Shown in pieces: positions 17,512 through 26,513 of a stretch of DNA of 64,000 nt (the first letter of the stretch is position 1; every line of letters begins with the position of its first letter). The translations under genes were made by a program, and so were the position numbers. The notes beneath the pieces are model-generated. The model ran no database searches and was not told the DNA's origin. It saw only the letters and a list, made by a program, of their open reading frames with translations. This DNA is from Bacteroidaceae bacterium (lineage in GTDB: Bacteria; Bacteroidota; Bacteroidia; Bacteroidales; Bacteroidaceae), in contig JAFUAH010000030.1 of assembly GCA_017464345.1 (NCBI GenBank), forward strand, positions 1 through 64,000. The letters run 5' to 3'.

Positions 17512-18675
17512 ATGGATACAAATGCATCACAGATAATCATCCGCCCCGTAGAGACCAAGAGGGACATGCACCGCTTCGTGCGCCTAAACTGGGAACTGTA
17601 CAAGGACTGCCCCTATGCCGTACCCGACTTCCTGGAGGACACACTGGACACCTTCAACCCACGGAAAAACCCCGCCCTGAAGTTCTGCGACGTGCAGTGC
17701 TTTCTGGCCTACCGGGGCCAGGAACTGGTGGGGCGCGTGGCTGCCATCATCAACCACCGGGCCAATGAGCACTGGAAGGAACACCATGTCCGCTTCGGCT
17801 GGATAGATTTCGTAGACGACATACACGTGACCCAGGCTCTGCTGGAGACCGTGGAGCAGTGGGGCCGCGAACGCGGCATGGACACCATCGTGGGCCCCCT
17901 GGGCTTCACCGACATGGACCTGGAGGGAATGCTCACCGACGGCTTCGACCAGCTCTCCACCATGAACAGCATCTACAACTATCCCTATTACCCCGAACAC
18001 ATGCGCCGGCTGGGCTACGAGAAGGAAGTAGGCTGGGTGGAGCGCAAAGTGATGGTGCCCAAGCCTGGACACGAAAGCAACATGGAGAAGTATTTCAAGA
18101 TAGCAGAAATGGTGAAGAAGCGCTACGGCTTCCGTTTGCGCAAGTTCAAGGACAAGAGCGAAATCCGTCGCGAAGGATACATCCCCAAGGTGCTGAACGT
18201 AGTAAACAAGTCCTACGCCAACCTCTACGGATATTGCGAACTGGACCCCGAGCAGATGGAGACCTATGCCGACCAGTATCTTCAGTATCTGGACAAGCGC
18301 TATCTCTCCGTCGTGGAGACGGCCGAAGGCGAGGTCATCGGCATGGGCATCTGCATCACCAGCCTCAGCCGTGCCATACAGAAGGCCAAGGCCCGGCTCT
18401 GGCCCTTCGGCTGGTGGCACATGGCCAAGGCTCTGTGGTTCGACAAACACCCCCAGGTGCTGGACATGCTGCTCGTGGGCGTATCACCCGAATATCAGGA
18501 CAAGGGAGCCAATGCCCTCATCTTTGCCGACATCATCCCGACAACCATCCAAGACGGATACGAATGGGCCGAGACACACCATCAGCTGGAAGACAACTCT
18601 GCCAGCCAGAGCCAGTGGAAATACCTGGACTGCACCATACACAAGCGCCGTTGCGCATTTAAGAAAGCATTATGA
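17512..18675 (+). CDS. GNAT-fold N-acetyltransferase-like protein
   Basis: The ATG at 17512 is preferred to one at 17470 because the latter overlaps the promoter box at 17473-17480. The 387-residue protein belongs to a Bacteroidetes family of long GNAT-like proteins: residues 5-180 contain the first acetyltransferase-like half ([20 protein letters not shown]), and residues about 230-385 a second ([20 protein letters not shown], then [20 protein letters not shown] resembling the acetyl-CoA-binding motif A). The substrate is unknown. Its stop overlaps the parE start by 4 bases (ATGA), so the two are translationally coupled. Confidence 0.75.
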   Translation: MDTNASQIIIRPVETKRDMHRFVRLNWELYKDCPYAVPDFLEDTLDTFNPRKNPALKFCDVQCFLAYRGQELVGRVAAIINHRANEHWKEHHVRFGWIDFVDDIHVTQALLETVEQWGRERGMDTIVGPLGFTDMDLEGMLTDGFDQLSTMNSIYNYPYYPEHMRRLGYEKEVGWVERKVMVPKPGHESNMEKYFKIAEMVKKRYGFRLRKFKDKSEIRREGYIPKVLNVVNKSYANLYGYCELDPEQMETYADQYLQYLDKRYLSVVETAEGEVIGMGICITSLSRAIQKAKARLWPFGWWHMAKALWFDKHPQVLDMLLVGVSPEYQDKGANALIFADIIPTTIQDGYEWAETHHQLEDNSASQSQWKYLDCTIHKRRCAFKKAL

Positions 18676-20651
18676 CAGAAGAATACACCATAGCACAACA
18701 GCCTTTGGTTGAATACGATGCCGAGGACATCAAGCACCTCTCCGATATGGAGCACATCCGCCTGCGCCCCGGCATGTACATCGGCCGCCTGGGCGACGGC
18801 AGCCATGCCGAGGACGGCATCTATGTGCTACTGAAGGAGGTCATCGACAACAGCATCGACGAGTTCAAGATGGGAGCTGGCCGTCGCATCGAGGTGGACA
18901 TGGAGGAGAACCTCCGCGTCAGTGTCCGTGACTACGGTCGTGGCATTCCCCTTGCAGCTCTCATCGATGCCGTTTCCATGCTGAACACAGGCGGCAAGTA
19001 CGACTCCAAGGCCTTCCAGAAGAGTGTCGGACTAAACGGTGTCGGACTGAAGGCTGTGAACGCTCTTAGTGCCCACTTCACGGTCTATGCCGTCCGCGAC
19101 GGAGAGAAGCGTACGGCCACCTTCGAACGCGGTCTGCTGACAGGCGACGAGACCAGCAAGACCGAGGAGGAGAACGGCACCTACGTCTTCTTCGAGCCCG
19201 ACCCCACACTCTTCAAGCACTACCAGTTCCAGTCCGAGTTCATCGAGACTATGCTGCGCAACTACACCTACCTGAACACCGGACTGACCATCCTGTTCAA
19301 CGGCCGGCGCATCATCTCGCGCAACGGACTCAGCGACTTGCTCAGCGACCGCATGACCAACAACCCACTCTACGAAATCGTGCACATGCGGGGCGAGGAC
19401 ATTGAAATTGCCTTCACCCACTCGAACCAGAACGGCGAGGAGTACTATTCTTTTGTCAATGGCCAGCACACCACGCTGGGCGGAACCCACCAGGCCGCTT
19501 TCAAGAAGTACATAGCCGAGGTCATCAAGGACTACAGTGGCAAGAACTTCGAATACGGCGACATCCGCAACGGCATCGTGGCCGCCATCAGCATCAACAT
19601 CCAGGAGCCGATGTTCGAGAGCCAGACAAAGATTAAATTGGGTTCCCTCTCCACGGCTCCCGAAGGGGGCATCTCCATAGACAAGTTCATCGGCGACTTC
19701 GTGAAGGAACAGGTCGATAACTACCTGCACAAGAACACCGACGTGGCCAACATCATCCTGCAGAAGGTGCAGGACAGCGAGCGCGAGCGCAAGGCCATGG
19801 CCGGCGTGGCCAAACTGGCCCGCGAGCGCAGCAAGAAGGCCAACCTCCACAACCGCAAGTTGCGCGACTGCCGTGCCCACCTGACTGACACGAAGGGGGA
19901 ACTGCAGGAGGAGACCAGCATCTTCATCACCGAGGGCGATTCGGCCAGCGGAAGCATCACGAAGAGCCGTGACGTGAACACACAGGCTGTGTTCTCGCTC
20001 CGAGGTAAGCCCCTCAACTGCTTTGGCCTGACGAAGAAGGTGGTCTATGAGAACGAGGAGTTCAACCTTCTGCAAGCCGCCCTGAACATTGAGGACGGTC
20101 TGGACGGGTTGCGCTACAACAAGGTCATCGTAGCCACTGATGCCGATGTCGATGGTATGCACATCCGCCTGCTCATGATAACCTTTTTCCTCCAGTTCTT
20201 CCCTGAGCTCATCAAGAAGGGACATGTCTATATCTTGCAGACGCCACTCTTCCGTGTCCGTGCCCGCAAGTCGAGGCTGGGCAAGGCCAAAGTGAAGGAA
20301 CTGCAAGATGCCGCCCAGGACCAGGAGGCCAAGGTGCGCCGCCAGATATCCGAGAATGCCGACTTCATCACGCAGTACTGCTACAGCGAGGAGGAGCGCC
20401 TGCAGGCCATCTCGGACATGGGCCCCGACCCCGAAATCACCCGATTCAAAGGTCTGGGCGAAATCAGTCCCGACGAGTTCCGCACCTTCATCGGTCCCGA
20501 CATCCGTCTGGAACAAGTGAGTCTGCACAAGGCCGACAATGTAGCCGAGCTCTTGGAGTACTACATGGGCAAAAACACCATGGAGCGCCAAAACTTCATC
20601 ATCGACAACCTCGTCATCGAGGAAGACCTTGCAGAAGAGGATAGGGATTAG
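18672..20651 (+). CDS. parE: DNA topoisomerase IV subunit B (ParE-type)
   Basis: A 659-residue type IIA topoisomerase B subunit: GHKL ATPase domain with [18 protein letters not shown] and [17 protein letters not shown]; a transducer domain; and a Toprim domain with [11 protein letters not shown] (about 419) and DADVDGMHI (about 489), then [16 protein letters not shown] near the C-terminus. The compact length and the QTKIKLGS segment fit the topoisomerase IV branch found in Bacteroidetes better than gyrase B, although no parC is adjacent. It decatenates daughter chromosomes. The gene overlaps the GNAT-like gene by 4 bases. Confidence 0.9.
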   Translation: MTEEYTIAQQPLVEYDAEDIKHLSDMEHIRLRPGMYIGRLGDGSHAEDGIYVLLKEVIDNSIDEFKMGAGRRIEVDMEENLRVSVRDYGRGIPLAALIDAVSMLNTGGKYDSKAFQKSVGLNGVGLKAVNALSAHFTVYAVRDGEKRTATFERGLLTGDETSKTEEENGTYVFFEPDPTLFKHYQFQSEFIETMLRNYTYLNTGLTILFNGRRIISRNGLSDLLSDRMTNNPLYEIVHMRGEDIEIAFTHSNQNGEEYYSFVNGQHTTLGGTHQAAFKKYIAEVIKDYSGKNFEYGDIRNGIVAAISINIQEPMFESQTKIKLGSLSTAPEGGISIDKFIGDFVKEQVDNYLHKNTDVANIILQKVQDSERERKAMAGVAKLARERSKKANLHNRKLRDCRAHLTDTKGELQEETSIFITEGDSASGSITKSRDVNTQAVFSLRGKPLNCFGLTKKVVYENEEFNLLQAALNIEDGLDGLRYNKVIVATDADVDGMHIRLLMITFFLQFFPELIKKGHVYILQTPLFRVRARKSRLGKAKVKELQDAAQDQEAKVRRQISENADFITQYCYSEEERLQAISDMGPDPEITRFKGLGEISPDEFRTFIGPDIRLEQVSLHKADNVAELLEYYMGKNTMERQNFIIDNLVIEEDLAEEDRD

Positions 20652-20744
20652 GGATTAGGGATTAGAGATTAGGGATTAGGGATTAAAAGTTGAACCTCCT
20701 TTGAATTGTGAATTGCCCATTGTGAATTATGAATTATGAATTAA
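20644..20744 (+). repeat. Two 7-bp tandem repeat tracts; the second supplies the coaD start codon
   Basis: GGGATTA is repeated about six times at 20644-20685, beginning at the parE 3' end. After a short spacer, (G/A)TGAATT units run at 20704-20744. The coaD ATG (20729) and its first codons (MNYEL) lie inside the second tract. The 7-base period means each gain or loss of one unit shifts the reading frame. Confidence 0.85.
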
Positions 20745-21208
20745 AAAGGGCTCTCTTCCCCGGTTCGTTCGACCCGTTCACACGTGGCCATGCCGACATT
20801 GTGCGGCGTGGTCTTGCTCTCTTCGACCACGTCGTGATAGCTGTGGGCTACAACGAGCAGAAACGGGGATGGATTCCCGCCGAGGAGCGTATCCGTGCCC
20901 TGAGCGAACTCTATAGCGACGAACCCCGCATTTCCGTTGTGGGCTACCATACGCTGACCACCGACTTCGCCCACGAGCAGGGCTGCCGCTTCATTCTCCG
21001 GGGCATCCGCAGCCACAAGGACTACGAATACGAACTCCAGATGGCCGACATCAATCGCCAGCTCTGTGGCGGCATAGAGACCGTGCTGCTCTTCTCCGAC
21101 CCGTCGCTCTCCGCCGTTTCCAGTAGCGTGGTGCGCGAACTGGCCCACTTCGGGCGCGACATCACGGCATGGCTGCCCGAAAACTTGGAGTATGAAATGA
21201 AATATTAA
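20729..21208 (+). CDS. coaD: Phosphopantetheine adenylyltransferase
   Basis: A 159-residue CoaD of the usual length. The nucleotide-binding loop reads LFPGSFDPFTRGHADIV (the T/HxGH motif is TRGH), followed by RGIRSHKDYEYELQMADINR and the SSSVVREL segment equivalent to ISSTxVR. It transfers AMP to 4'-phosphopantetheine, the penultimate step of CoA synthesis. The N-terminal MNYEL is encoded by an intergenic-type repeat and no other start lies closer to the conserved core, so the repeat has been captured as the translation start. Confidence 0.95.
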   Translation: MNYELKRALFPGSFDPFTRGHADIVRRGLALFDHVVIAVGYNEQKRGWIPAEERIRALSELYSDEPRISVVGYHTLTTDFAHEQGCRFILRGIRSHKDYEYELQMADINRQLCGGIETVLLFSDPSLSAVSSSVVRELAHFGRDITAWLPENLEYEMKY

Positions 21209-21286
21209 GAAGAAATAAGTAATCGGCTCTGCCGCTTACGCAATGAAATGAACTAAGAATTAAGAACTTTTGAGAGAGAACTGCAA

Positions 21287-22870
21287 ATGAGACGCTTTTT
21301 ATTATTACTGACACTGATATTTTCCTCTTCCTTCTTCACTTTTCACTCAGCCTACGCACAGGATGCCCGGTTGGAACAAGCCATACGCAAACTGACCATG
21401 GCCTCCATCCTGACTAATGTATATTACGTGGACACCGTCAATGTCGACCGCCAAGTGGAGGATGCCATCAACGGAATGCTCTCGAAACTGGATCCCCACT
21501 CGCAGTACAGCAATGCCAAGGACACCAAGCGCATGAACGAGTCGCTGGAGGGTTCGTTCGAGGGCATCGGCGTGCAGTTCAATATGCTGGAGGACACGTT
21601 GGTTGTCATCCAGCCCGTCTCGAAAGGCCCATCGGAACGCGTGGGCATACTGGCCGGCGACCGCATCGTCTCGGTGAACGATACAGCCATTGCCGGTGTG
21701 AAGATGAGTCGCGAGGAAATCATGAGCCGCCTGCGTGGCCCCAAGGGAACGAAGGCAAAGTTGGGCATCGTGCGCGAGGGTGTTCGTGGCATTTCCTATT
21801 TCACGGTCAAGCGCGACAAGATTCCCGTCAATACGCTGGATGCCGCCTATATGGTGACAGAGGACATAGGCCTCGTACGCTTCAGCAGCTTCGGGCTGAC
21901 CACTCACCAGGAGGTAATGGATGCCATCAAACAACTGAAGCAACAGGGCATGAAGAAACTTATCATCGACCTGCAGCAGAACAGCGGTGGACTGCTGAAC
22001 GCGGCAGCCGATATTGCCAGCGAGTTCGTGGCCCGGGGCGACACCATTGTCTACACTCGTGGGCGTAATGTCCCCAATCAGGTGTTCGTATCCTCGGGCG
22101 AAAAGGGATTCCAGGAGGGACGCATGGCCGTGCTCATCGACGAATACTCGGCATCGGCGGCCGAGATTCTGGCCGGAGTCATCCAAGACCAGGACCGCGG
22201 CATCGTAGTAGGCCGGCGCTCCTTCGGCAAGGGGCTGGTGCAGCGCCCCATCGAGTTGCCCGACGGCAGCATGATACGACTAACCGTGGCCCGATACTAC
22301 ACACCTTCGGGCCGATGCATCCAGAAACCCTACACCAAGGGCGACAAGGAGAGCTATTCGCGCGATGTCATCAACCGATACAACTCAGGTGAACTAACCT
22401 CTGCCGACAGCATTCACTTCCCCGACTCGCTACGGTACACCACACGGCGGCTGGGACGCACGGTCTACGGTGGAGGAGGTATCATGCCCGACCACTTCGT
22501 ACCCCTCGATACCACCAAATACACCCGTTTCTATCGTGAACTTTCGGCCAAGAGCATTATCATCAACGCCAGTCTGCGCAACCTCGACAAGAACCGCAAG
22601 CGTCTGAAAAAGCAATGGCCAGAGTTTGCCGATTTCAAGGCCAACTACGAAGTGCCCGACAATGTCATCGAGGGCCTTCTGCGCGAAGGAGAGAAGAAGA
22701 ACATCAAGCCCAAGGACGACGAGGAGCGCGAGCAGACCATCCCCGAACTGCGTCGCATCCTGAAGGCCTTTGCCGCCCGCGACCTCTGGGAGATGAGCGA
22801 ATACTTCTCCATCATCTACGACGACGACCCCGTGGTGCAGAAGGCGGTGGAGTTGCTCAATAGTAATTAA
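21287..22870 (+). CDS. S41 family C-terminal processing peptidase
   Basis: A 527-residue protein with signal peptide (1-24). It has a PDZ domain (about 90-175; GILAGDRIVSVNDTAIAGVK) and a tail-specific protease domain with the catalytic Ser in DEYSASAAEIL (about 284) and Lys in FGKGLVQRP (about 315). These are the Ser-Lys dyad motifs of CtpA/Prc enzymes, which clip C-termini of envelope proteins. The C-terminal 150 residues are helical and charged, as in other Bacteroidetes members. It stands between coaD and ybeY in the same direction. Confidence 0.93.
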   Translation: MRRFLLLLTLIFSSSFFTFHSAYAQDARLEQAIRKLTMASILTNVYYVDTVNVDRQVEDAINGMLSKLDPHSQYSNAKDTKRMNESLEGSFEGIGVQFNMLEDTLVVIQPVSKGPSERVGILAGDRIVSVNDTAIAGVKMSREEIMSRLRGPKGTKAKLGIVREGVRGISYFTVKRDKIPVNTLDAAYMVTEDIGLVRFSSFGLTTHQEVMDAIKQLKQQGMKKLIIDLQQNSGGLLNAAADIASEFVARGDTIVYTRGRNVPNQVFVSSGEKGFQEGRMAVLIDEYSASAAEILAGVIQDQDRGIVVGRRSFGKGLVQRPIELPDGSMIRLTVARYYTPSGRCIQKPYTKGDKESYSRDVINRYNSGELTSADSIHFPDSLRYTTRRLGRTVYGGGGIMPDHFVPLDTTKYTRFYRELSAKSIIINASLRNLDKNRKRLKKQWPEFADFKANYEVPDNVIEGLLREGEKKNIKPKDDEEREQTIPELRRILKAFAARDLWEMSEYFSIIYDDDPVVQKAVELLNSN

Positions 22871-22920
22871 GAATTAAGAGAGAAGAATTAAGAATTAAAG
22901 AGAGGAGAGAAGAATTAAGG
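22866..22920 (+). repeat. AATTAAGA-type repeat tract before ybeY
   Basis: Imperfect units of GAATTAAGA separated by GAGA runs fill the spacer from the S41 peptidase stop to the ybeY ATG (22921). Confidence 0.7.
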
Positions 22921-23343
22921 ATGGGGATAACATTTAACACTGAGGGCATAGCCATGCCCACCATCGACCAGAGACGCATCGCCCAGTGGGCTCAAGACGT
23001 AGCTGCCACGTACGGCAAGCGCGTCGGTACGATAAACTACATCTTCGTCGATGACGAGCGCATCCTGGAAGTCAATCGCCAGTTCCTTCGCCACGACTAC
23101 TACACCGACATCATCACCTTCGACTATACTCAGGGGCGCATCATCTCGGGCGACCTCTATATCTCCCTCGATACCGTCCGCAGCAATGCGGAACAACTGA
23201 ACGTCCCATACGCTCGCGAGCTCCACCGCGTCATCATCCACGGCGTGCTCCACCTCTGCGGCATCAACGACAAGGGCCCCGGTGAGCGCGAAGTGATGGA
23301 AGCAGAAGAAGACCGAGCCTTGGAGATTCTCTTCCAACTATAG
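22921..23343 (+). CDS. ybeY: Endoribonuclease YbeY (16S rRNA maturation)
   Basis: A 140-residue metal-dependent RNase with the conserved zinc region VIIHGVLHLCGINDKGPGE (His near residues 105 and 109, third ligand apparently Asp rather than His, as is common in this phylum) and the upstream LRHDYYTDIITFDY and ISGDLYISLDTV segments. YbeY takes part in 16S 3' end processing and ribosome quality control. The start is set directly after the repeat tract at 22866-22920. Confidence 0.93.
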   Translation: MGITFNTEGIAMPTIDQRRIAQWAQDVAATYGKRVGTINYIFVDDERILEVNRQFLRHDYYTDIITFDYTQGRIISGDLYISLDTVRSNAEQLNVPYARELHRVIIHGVLHLCGINDKGPGEREVMEAEEDRALEILFQL

Positions 23344-23368
23344 CCCCTAATTTCCCATGATAGGGGGC
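23343..23368 (+). terminator. Weak hairpin after ybeY
   Basis: GCCCCTA (23343-23349) pairs with TAGGGGGC (23361-23368) with one bulge, then TTCCTT. It starts inside the ybeY stop codon. Confidence 0.4.
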
Positions 23369-23481
23369 TTCCTTAGGAGGTGGATGATGTCACTGCGCGC
23401 TATGGATTAGAAAAATAATGGAAAAGCAGGGTAAATGTCAATAAAATAATGAAAAAATTTTCAAAATCCAATATTTTACCC

Positions 23482-23489
23482 TATTTTTG
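23482..23489 (+). promoter_or_regulatory. -7 box before the small basic protein/protease pair
   Basis: TATTTTTG matches TAnnTTTG. It overlaps the ATG at 23487, which therefore cannot be the start. An 11-bp tandem repeat (CCTATAAGTTA twice, 23509-23530) forms the leader. Confidence 0.5.
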
Positions 23490-23531
23490 CCCATAAGAAG
23501 AATCCAACCCTATAAGTTACCTATAAGTTAT

Positions 23532-23711
23532 ATGCCTATGGATAAGAAAGAGAATACCATCATTGGTCATATAGGAGTAATTGGCCCGAAGAAAATTTCG
23601 TGTCGCAGAAAGCGTCGCATCTTGAGTGTGGAAGAAAGAGAAAGGCTAATAGCACAGGCTAAGACTGCTTATGAAATACGTATCAATCCCACTGAAAGAG
23701 TATCTCGTTGA
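23532..23711 (+). CDS. Small basic protein of unknown function
   Basis: A 59-residue product from the ATG at 23532; a second in-frame ATG is at 23538. It is strongly basic in the middle (GPKKISCRRKRRILSVEERE) and ends in a helical Arg/Glu-rich segment. I do not recognise a family. The end of the gene overlaps the following retropepsin-like gene by 41 bases in another frame, which points to translational coupling. Base composition is lower in GC than the flanking housekeeping genes. It may be a DNA- or RNA-binding partner or a chaperone/antitoxin-like companion of the protease, but nothing visible decides this. Confidence 0.5.
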   Translation: MPMDKKENTIIGHIGVIGPKKISCRRKRRILSVEERERLIAQAKTAYEIRINPTERVSR

Positions 23712-24087
23712 CCCCTCGTTTCGGATGTGTGCGGATTGCGTACTCTTTTCCGGGGACTATCTCGAACTATATGCCGCTGATGCCGCGCTGATTGATACGG
23801 GAGCCACGCGCACTTCCGTAAGTATGGATATTATTCGTCAACTTGGTGTGCCTCCTAAGGGACGTGAATTGATTGAAATCGGAAACGAACTGCACAATGT
23901 CGATGTCTTTACGGTAAAGATAATGCTTTCACCAGAGTTGATATTTGATTTGGATGTATACGGACTGTCTGGTGAGGGGCGGGGTGCAGTGATTATCGGC
24001 ATGGATATAATTGGGGCAGGTACGCTCACCATTGCTCCCACTACGGGCAAGCGCCACAAGGGTGAACTTTTATTTCCAACACCATAA
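23671..24087 (+). CDS. Retropepsin-like aspartic protease, cytoplasmic
   Basis: A 138-residue protein with the active-site triad of retroviral-type aspartic proteases in AALIDTGATRTSVS (Asp near residue 43) and the second hydrophobic-hydrophobic-Gly motif AVIIGMDII near residue 112. Such single-domain proteases act as dimers, since only one DTG is present. No signal peptide is visible, so it should be intracellular. Bacterial members of the gag-asp_protease group are poorly characterised. The 41-base overlap with the preceding small gene suggests a functional pair. No gene follows for nearly 300 bases. Confidence 0.75.
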   Translation: MKYVSIPLKEYLVDPSFRMCADCVLFSGDYLELYAADAALIDTGATRTSVSMDIIRQLGVPPKGRELIEIGNELHNVDVFTVKIMLSPELIFDLDVYGLSGEGRGAVIIGMDIIGAGTLTIAPTTGKRHKGELLFPTP

Positions 24088-24215
24088 TTTGTAACAAAAG
24101 TTTATTATCAAACCTTTATGCCCATGAACAGATAAACGTAATTTAGACATATAGGGAGAAGCGTCCGCTTTGTATCTTGCTCACCGATAATTGGGGAATT
24201 AAGGGTAGCATACAA

Positions 24216-24332
24216 GAGTAAAGCCTCGACGCTCACGCTGGAAGGCGTGGGCTTTTACTCGTAGATGTATGCAATGGTTATCCCCAATACCTCGGTGAAC
24301 GTAGACGAAGTTTTAGTCCACGTTCTCTTTTT
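24216..24332 (+). promoter_or_regulatory. Two leader hairpins, the second terminator-like (possible attenuator)
   Basis: The 295 bases between 24088 and 24382 have no gene. GAGTAAAGCC (24216-24225) pairs with GGCTTTTACTC (24250-24260, one bulge) around an inner CACGC/GCGTG stem. A second hairpin, GAACGTAGAC (24297-24306) with GTCCACGTTC (24316-24325), is followed directly by TCTTTTTG. A U-run hairpin 50 bases upstream of the first gene of a three-gene secreted operon looks like a transcription attenuator; the first hairpin could be the sensing part. No known riboswitch was recognised. Confidence 0.5.
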
Positions 24333-24382
24333 GTACCTATCGGGACGTACCAAAACATTATCAATACATAAAACGAAAAAAC

Positions 24383-24850
24383 ATGAAACGAATCTTTTTA
24401 GTTGCCTACTTGCTTGCCGTTGCTTTGGGAAGCAGGGCACAGCAAGCCGCATTGCGGGTATGGACGGCTCAGGAGACATCCACGCTGTACGTTTTCTCTG
24501 CCCAACCCGTCATTAGTTTTACGCCTGCCGAGATACAGATAAAGGCGGAGGGTGCAGAACTGATTCTTGACAAACATGATTATGTGAAATTCACGTTTGA
24601 GGATGCAGATATCGAAGATGACATTCGTACTGTCGATGATGAAGCGATGATACACATGGACGGTAACCATGTGACTGCCCACCCCCTGAAACCAGGTAGC
24701 ACCATCCGGATATATGGGCTTAATGGTGTTATGGTGCAAAGTGCCACGGCTGACGCAAGCGGACAAGTGCGTTTAGACATGGGGTCTTTGCCCGCTGGTA
24801 TTTACGTTGTGCATAGTAGTGTAGGCTCATTTAAGTTTATAAAGAAGTAG
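24383..24850 (+). CDS. Small secreted protein with a type IX-like C-terminal sorting tail
   Basis: A 155-residue protein: signal peptide (1-20, ending GSRAQ), a short beta-rich domain (about 22-85) and a C-terminal 65-residue domain of the Por/T9SS type A form, with IRIYGLNGVMVQSATADASG then AGIYVVHSSVGSFKFIKK. In Bacteroidetes such domains direct export across the outer membrane and are cut off there. The N-terminal part does not resemble a known enzyme. First gene of a three-gene operon (gaps of 12 and 19 bases) with the fasciclin-type gene. Confidence 0.7.
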   Translation: MKRIFLVAYLLAVALGSRAQQAALRVWTAQETSTLYVFSAQPVISFTPAEIQIKAEGAELILDKHDYVKFTFEDADIEDDIRTVDDEAMIHMDGNHVTAHPLKPGSTIRIYGLNGVMVQSATADASGQVRLDMGSLPAGIYVVHSSVGSFKFIKK

Positions 24851-24862
24851 GGAGGAAGAGAT

Positions 24863-26494
24863 ATGAAATATTTTCGAATGAAGATATTGACGACGTTATG
24901 TATGCTGGCTATTGGAGGTAATATGATGGGACAGGGCTTCCTCATTAATTATAAGGATGGGCACAAAGTAGAATGGAACTATAACGATTTTGACAGCATC
25001 GTAGTGGATTATGCCTCACAGAGCAAGACCTTCGACCGTTACCGTACGCTGCCTGTGGCAATGAGGGAGAATCCCGGTATTGCCATTTTTACTGAAGCCC
25101 TGTTCCTGACAGGCCTGGATGCGGAAATGAGTGCATGGAGAGATGAGACCTGGAATCCATCACCGTATGATGGGAAAAGTTTGTATATGATGGGCACCCT
25201 ATGGGACTATTGCCACGTGCCGGAGCAACGGCTCATACGCTTCACGGTGTTTGCAACGCCCGATGAGGTGCTCCGCAGCCGATATGGCATAACCTCCGTG
25301 CAGGGTCTCTACGACTATGCCCGTTCTCTCTATGGTGGAGAGTCACTTGATGTGACGAATGTAGGTAATCGTGATAAATTGTGTTTGTCCAGCAATCCTT
25401 TGCGCCGTTTGCTCGCATACCATTGTCTGAAATCGTGTCCCGCCAACTACGACATGTACACCACTATCTGCACCATTGCAACGGAGTTAGTGAACCCCAC
25501 GGAATGGTATGCCACGCTGGATGACGAGAACCTGCTCAAGATGGAGCGGCTGACCGTGCCGGGTGAGATTGGGGCGGCTGAGCATCGTAATGACCTTTAC
25601 CTGAATAGAAGTAAGAAGGATGCAGTTGCTGGCGTACATGTAGCCAGGCCCGATGCCTCGAATGACGATTACTGGGCTGTAAATGGTGCATATTACCTCA
25701 CGGATGGGCTGGCGGACTTCTCCTCACAGACCCAGAGTACCGTATTCAATACGCGCATCCGTATGGATCTGTACACCCTGTTCCCTGAGATGATGAACAA
25801 CGATATACGCGATGGTAGGACGGCAAACCATGTAACCGATTCCTATAATCCGGACAAGACGGTAACCAGTCCTAATTATTGGTTTCCTGACGGCTATGTA
25901 TCGAATGTAAAGGTTCCTGATGGGGCAACCTTCATGTTCCAGAGCCAGCACAACACCTACTGGAGTTATGAAGGAGATGAGTTTAACGTATATGCAGAGA
26001 ATCCGGCAGACATCGATATGACCCTTCGTTTACCTAAGTTGCCGGATGGGGAGTACCAGTTGCGATTAGGATTTTCAGATATGTCTGTTAGGCCTATCGT
26101 GCAGTGCTATTTTGACGATATGCCTGTGGGCATACCCGTAGACATGCGAGACAACAACTTCGTTTCGCGTACGGGATGGTTTGCCTTGAGCGAGAGTGGC
26201 CACTCCGATGCAGATTTACGAGCCATGCACAACATGGGATGGTATCACGGTCCGGCGAGTGTATTCTGTATCGTTGGTGAAGGGCATCCTGATGGAGCCA
26301 GCGATGTACAGCGGAACTATTTTTGCGACATCAGCCATACGGTACGATACGTCGTGGACGTCTTCCAGTTTAAGGAAGGAGAGCAGCACACGCTACGCCT
26401 TCGTAACGTACACACTGATAATTATGCCATACAACTCGACTATCTTGAGTTCGTGCCCAAGGAGATATACGAGGGTGACGAGGATCATTATTAA
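24863..26494 (+). CDS. Secreted fasciclin-type (FAS1-like) protein
   Basis: A 543-residue protein with a signal peptide (about 1-28, ending MMGQG). Residues about 60-300 resemble the FAS1/fasciclin segments of Bacteroidetes envelope proteins: AIFTEALFLTGLDAEM, RLIRFTVFATPDEVLRSRYG (compare the TVFAPTDEAF motif) and VQGLYDYARSLYG. The C-terminal half (about 370-535) is beta-rich with LRLPKLPDGEYQLRLGFSD, reminiscent of the carbohydrate-binding-like domain that often follows FAS1 in this phylum. No lipobox is visible, unlike most relatives. Fasciclin domains mediate adhesion; ligand unknown. Lower GC than the core genes. Confidence 0.65.
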   Translation: MKYFRMKILTTLCMLAIGGNMMGQGFLINYKDGHKVEWNYNDFDSIVVDYASQSKTFDRYRTLPVAMRENPGIAIFTEALFLTGLDAEMSAWRDETWNPSPYDGKSLYMMGTLWDYCHVPEQRLIRFTVFATPDEVLRSRYGITSVQGLYDYARSLYGGESLDVTNVGNRDKLCLSSNPLRRLLAYHCLKSCPANYDMYTTICTIATELVNPTEWYATLDDENLLKMERLTVPGEIGAAEHRNDLYLNRSKKDAVAGVHVARPDASNDDYWAVNGAYYLTDGLADFSSQTQSTVFNTRIRMDLYTLFPEMMNNDIRDGRTANHVTDSYNPDKTVTSPNYWFPDGYVSNVKVPDGATFMFQSQHNTYWSYEGDEFNVYAENPADIDMTLRLPKLPDGEYQLRLGFSDMSVRPIVQCYFDDMPVGIPVDMRDNNFVSRTGWFALSESGHSDADLRAMHNMGWYHGPASVFCIVGEGHPDGASDVQRNYFCDISHTVRYVVDVFQFKEGEQHTLRLRNVHTDNYAIQLDYLEFVPKEIYEGDEDHY

Positions 26495-26513
26495 TCCCTA
26501 AAAGTAAACGTCT

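Noticed and set aside
19032..20591. Minus-strand open frame (519 codons) opposite parE
   Set aside because: Its translation is Val/Leu/His-rich as expected from the complement of a conserved topoisomerase gene; no motif or start context.
18672..20651. Assignment as gyrase subunit B
   Set aside because: Length and segment pattern fit the topoisomerase IV type better, though the two are close and no parC or gyrA neighbour confirms it.
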